A stretch of 5,018 nt of DNA, taken from positions 1-5,018 of the forward strand of contig JAFUUM010000073.1 of NCBI GenBank assembly GCA_017477805.1, read 5' to 3'. Shown piece by piece: positions 3,121 through 5,018 of this stretch. The notes under the pieces are model-generated. The model saw only the letters and a program-made list of their open reading frames with translations. It searched no databases and was not told where the DNA came from. The stretch is from Lachnospiraceae bacterium (GTDB lineage Bacteria > Bacillota > Clostridia > Lachnospirales > Lachnospiraceae). The translations under genes were made by a program, and so were the position numbers. Every line of letters begins with the position of its first letter. The stretch's first letter is position 1.

Positions 3121-4461
3121 ATGTTACTGACTAAAAGTACTGTGCCCATCATCGGATTTGTTTCTTCCCTGTTGGGATATCTGATGGAAGGCATCTTTTT
3201 TGTGCTGGACAAGGTTGGAATCCCCAACATCGGTCTTGCCATCATCATCTTCACTATTGTGATCTACATGTGTATGACTCCTCTGACATACAAGCAGCAG
3301 AAGTTCTCCAAGCTGCAGAACCGTATGTCACCGGAACTTCAGGCCATTCAGGCTAAGTACAAGAACCGCAAGGATAATGAGTCCATGATGGCCATGCAGA
3401 ATGAGACTTCTGCGGTATATGCCAAATATGGTGTATCCCCTACCGGAAGCTGTCTGCAGCTTCTAATCCAGATGCCCATCCTGTTCGGTCTGTATCAGGT
3501 AATCTACAGAATGCCCGCTTACGTTGGCAAGATCAAAGAAGCTTTTTTCCCTCTGGTGACTTCCCTGATCGCCAAATCAGGAAGTGAAGAGCTTCTGACC
3601 ACTTTTACCAATGCAAACATGTATGCCGGTCAGTTTTCCAACGAGAAGTTTACCGTGGAAAACACATATGTGGATATTTTGAACAGGGCAAGCAGCGCAG
3701 ATTGGGCAACGCTTTCATCCACTTATCCCGACCTTGCGGATCAGGTTACCGGTACCGTTTCTTTACTGGAACGTTACAACAGTTTCCTGGGACTGAACAT
3801 CGGAAATACACCCAGTTTCATCGTTAAGAATGCATTTGCAAACGGTCAGTATCTGCTGATGATCGGTGCTATTGCCATTCCCCTTCTTTCCGCGCTGACA
3901 CAGTGGATCAACTACAAGTTGATGCCCCAGGCCAACACCAAGACCGGTAATGAGCAGGCAGATCAGATGGCTTCCCAGATGAAGATCATGAACACCACAA
4001 TGCCTCTGATCTCTGCATGGTTCTGCTTCACGCTCCCTGCAGGTATGGGTATCTACTGGATCGGGAGTGCAGTGGTTCGTACCGTTCAGCAGATCGTCAT
4101 CAATAAGAAGATCGATCAGATGGATTTCGATGCCATCATCGAAGCAAACAAGGAAAAAGCTGCAAAGAAACTGGAAAAGCAGGGTCTTGCAAGTGCCCGT
4201 CTGGCTGAATATGCAAACATCAGAAATGCCAACAAGCCTGTAAGAACTATGGTTGATAAGGCTGCAGTTTCCACCGGGGAAGCTTCCGAGAACGTGAATA
4301 CCATGGCTTCCACCGAGTCCGTTGTTTCTTTATCCGAAGAGGAGAAAGAAGAGAAGGTCAGAAAAGCAACGGAATATTACATGCAGAATGCAAAAGAAGG
4401 CAGTATCGCCGCAAAAGCCAATATGGTGAAATATTACAATGATCGCTCCGCAAAAGCTTAA
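3121..4461 (+). CDS. yidC: Membrane protein insertase YidC (Oxa1/SpoIIIJ family)
   Basis: YidC inserts and folds proteins in the cytoplasmic membrane, alone or with SecYEG. The 446-residue product has an AGGAG ribosome site at 3111-3115. It starts with a hydrophobic stretch (about 8-29) but no lipobox cysteine, unlike B. subtilis SpoIIIJ. Core helices are about 37-56 (IGLAIIIFTIVIYMCMTPLT, then KQQKFSKL), 108-129 (SCLQLLIQMPILFGLYQVIY), 243-263 (LLMIGAIAIPLLSALTQW) and 293-327 (MPLISAWFCFTLPAGMGIYW and following). The position of the usual groove arginine (E. coli R366, B. subtilis R73) is Tyr49. Residues about 135-240 form a long extracytoplasmic insertion, and residues 332-446 a charged C-terminal tail that may bind ribosomes. 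The neighbours yidD (11 bases before) and jag (26 bases after) are functional partners in many Bacillota. Confidence 0.95.
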   Translation: MLLTKSTVPIIGFVSSLLGYLMEGIFFVLDKVGIPNIGLAIIIFTIVIYMCMTPLTYKQQKFSKLQNRMSPELQAIQAKYKNRKDNESMMAMQNETSAVYAKYGVSPTGSCLQLLIQMPILFGLYQVIYRMPAYVGKIKEAFFPLVTSLIAKSGSEELLTTFTNANMYAGQFSNEKFTVENTYVDILNRASSADWATLSSTYPDLADQVTGTVSLLERYNSFLGLNIGNTPSFIVKNAFANGQYLLMIGAIAIPLLSALTQWINYKLMPQANTKTGNEQADQMASQMKIMNTTMPLISAWFCFTLPAGMGIYWIGSAVVRTVQQIVINKKIDQMDFDAIIEANKEKAAKKLEKQGLASARLAEYANIRNANKPVRTMVDKAAVSTGEASENVNTMASTESVVSLSEEEKEEKVRKATEYYMQNAKEGSIAAKANMVKYYNDRSAKA

Positions 4462-4487
4462 GGCCCGCGGACAGAAAGGATATAACA

Positions 4488-5018
4488 ATGGAATATCAGG
4501 AATTTCGTGCTAAGACTTTGGAAGATGCCAAGACAGAAGCAAGTATTTCTCTTGGTGTTACCAGTGATCGTCTGGATGTGATCGTGGTTGAGGAAGGATC
4601 AAACGGCTTTTTGGGTATCGGATCCAAAAATGCGGTGATCAAAGCTCGTATCAAAGAAGAGACCGAAACCTCTGTAGAAGAAAAGAAAGAAGCTCCCGCA
4701 GAAAAAGAAGTGAAAGCAGAAAAGAAAGCGGAAGCTGAAAAGAAGGAAGAGAAAAAGGCTGAGTCCGAACAGAAGAGCGAAGCAAAAGAAAAGAAGGCAG
4801 TAGCTGTTGATCCCGCAGCAATGCAGGAGACGGCAAAAGTATTCCTGGAAGATGTCTTCAAAGCTATGAACATGGAAGTGATCATCAAAACTTCCTATGA
4901 TAAGGAAGAGACCTGCCTGAACATCGATCTTGCCGGCGCTGAGATGGGCGTTCTCATCGGTAAGAGAGGACAGACCTTAGACTCTCTGCAGTATCTGGTT
5001 TCCCTGGTGATCAACAAA
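4488..5018 (+). CDS. jag: Jag/KhpB RNA-binding protein, N-terminal part
   Basis: Jag (KhpB) is an RNA-binding protein which in streptococci partners with KhpA and affects cell elongation and division. The window holds 177 codons without a stop; the gene runs off the right edge. Residues 1-55 are the Jag N-terminal domain, ending in GFLGIGSKNAVIKARI (40-55). Residues 57-105 are a low-complexity Lys/Glu/Ala linker, probably a charged helix or disordered. A KH domain follows from about 112, with its GxxG loop as GKRG (158-161) followed by QTLDSLQYLV. The R3H domain expected at the C-terminus lies outside the window. An AAAGGA ribosome site at 4475-4480, seven bases upstream, supports the ATG. 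The gene is 26 bases after yidC and no terminator lies between them. Confidence 0.95.
   Translation, partial: MEYQEFRAKTLEDAKTEASISLGVTSDRLDVIVVEEGSNGFLGIGSKNAVIKARIKEETETSVEEKKEAPAEKEVKAEKKAEAEKKEEKKAESEQKSEAKEKKAVAVDPAAMQETAKVFLEDVFKAMNMEVIIKTSYDKEETCLNIDLAGAEMGVLIGKRGQTLDSLQYLVSLVINK

Noticed and set aside
4496..4888. 130-codon minus-strand open frame rich in Ser/Phe/Ala
   Set aside because: It is the reverse reading of the Lys/Glu-rich jag linker, which produces stop-free low-complexity frames on the other strand.
1..5018. Frequent GATC tetramers
   Set aside because: They occur mostly in coding sequence as GAT/ATC codon junctions and are lacking in the dnaA-rpmH box cluster, so they give no sign of a SeqA/Dam-like origin control.

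Overview
The window is a chromosomal replication-origin region of the Bacillota type, and every gene in it belongs to the conserved set dnaN - dnaA - oriC - rpmH - rnpA - yidD - yidC - jag. Protein details (a RnpA starting MKFSTSLKKN, a YidC without a lipoprotein signal but with a long outer loop and C-terminal tail, a Jag with a Lys/Glu-rich linker) and moderate GC suggest a Clostridia member, most likely Lachnospiraceae. That placement comes from remembered family patterns, not from a search.

Layout. Positions 1-278 hold the 5' end of dnaN (sliding clamp, minus strand, running off the left edge). Positions 279-575 are a spacer with an AT-rich, DUE-like tract and several DnaA boxes, mostly of the TTATACACA kind. 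Positions 576-1976 are dnaA (minus strand; a start at 2018 is also possible). Positions 1977-2319 are the dnaA-rpmH spacer: a dnaA promoter facing left, a tightly phased cluster of DnaA boxes of the TTATCCACA kind (2137-2180), and a strong rpmH promoter facing right. To the right, all on the plus strand, are rpmH (2320-2454, only 44 codons), a hairpin attenuator or terminator, rnpA (2532-2879), yidD (2900-3109, possibly from a TTG at 2876), yidC (3121-4461) and the first 177 codons of jag/khpB (4488 to the right edge).

How it works together. DnaA binds the two box clusters flanking its own gene, opens the AT-rich DNA and starts bidirectional replication; DnaN is the clamp of the replisome. 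Genes on both sides are transcribed away from the origin, co-directionally with the forks. The right-hand operon links ribosomal protein L34, the RNase P protein, membrane-protein insertion (YidD, YidC) and the RNA-binding protein Jag.

I found no mobile element, CRISPR array, tRNA, rRNA or unfamiliar gene. The points worth a second look are fine-scale: segregation of box types between the two clusters, perfect palindromes at the dnaA leader, at the rnpA start and at the rnpA/yidD junction, a Tyr in YidC at the usual groove-Arg position, and a divergent RNR motif in RnpA.
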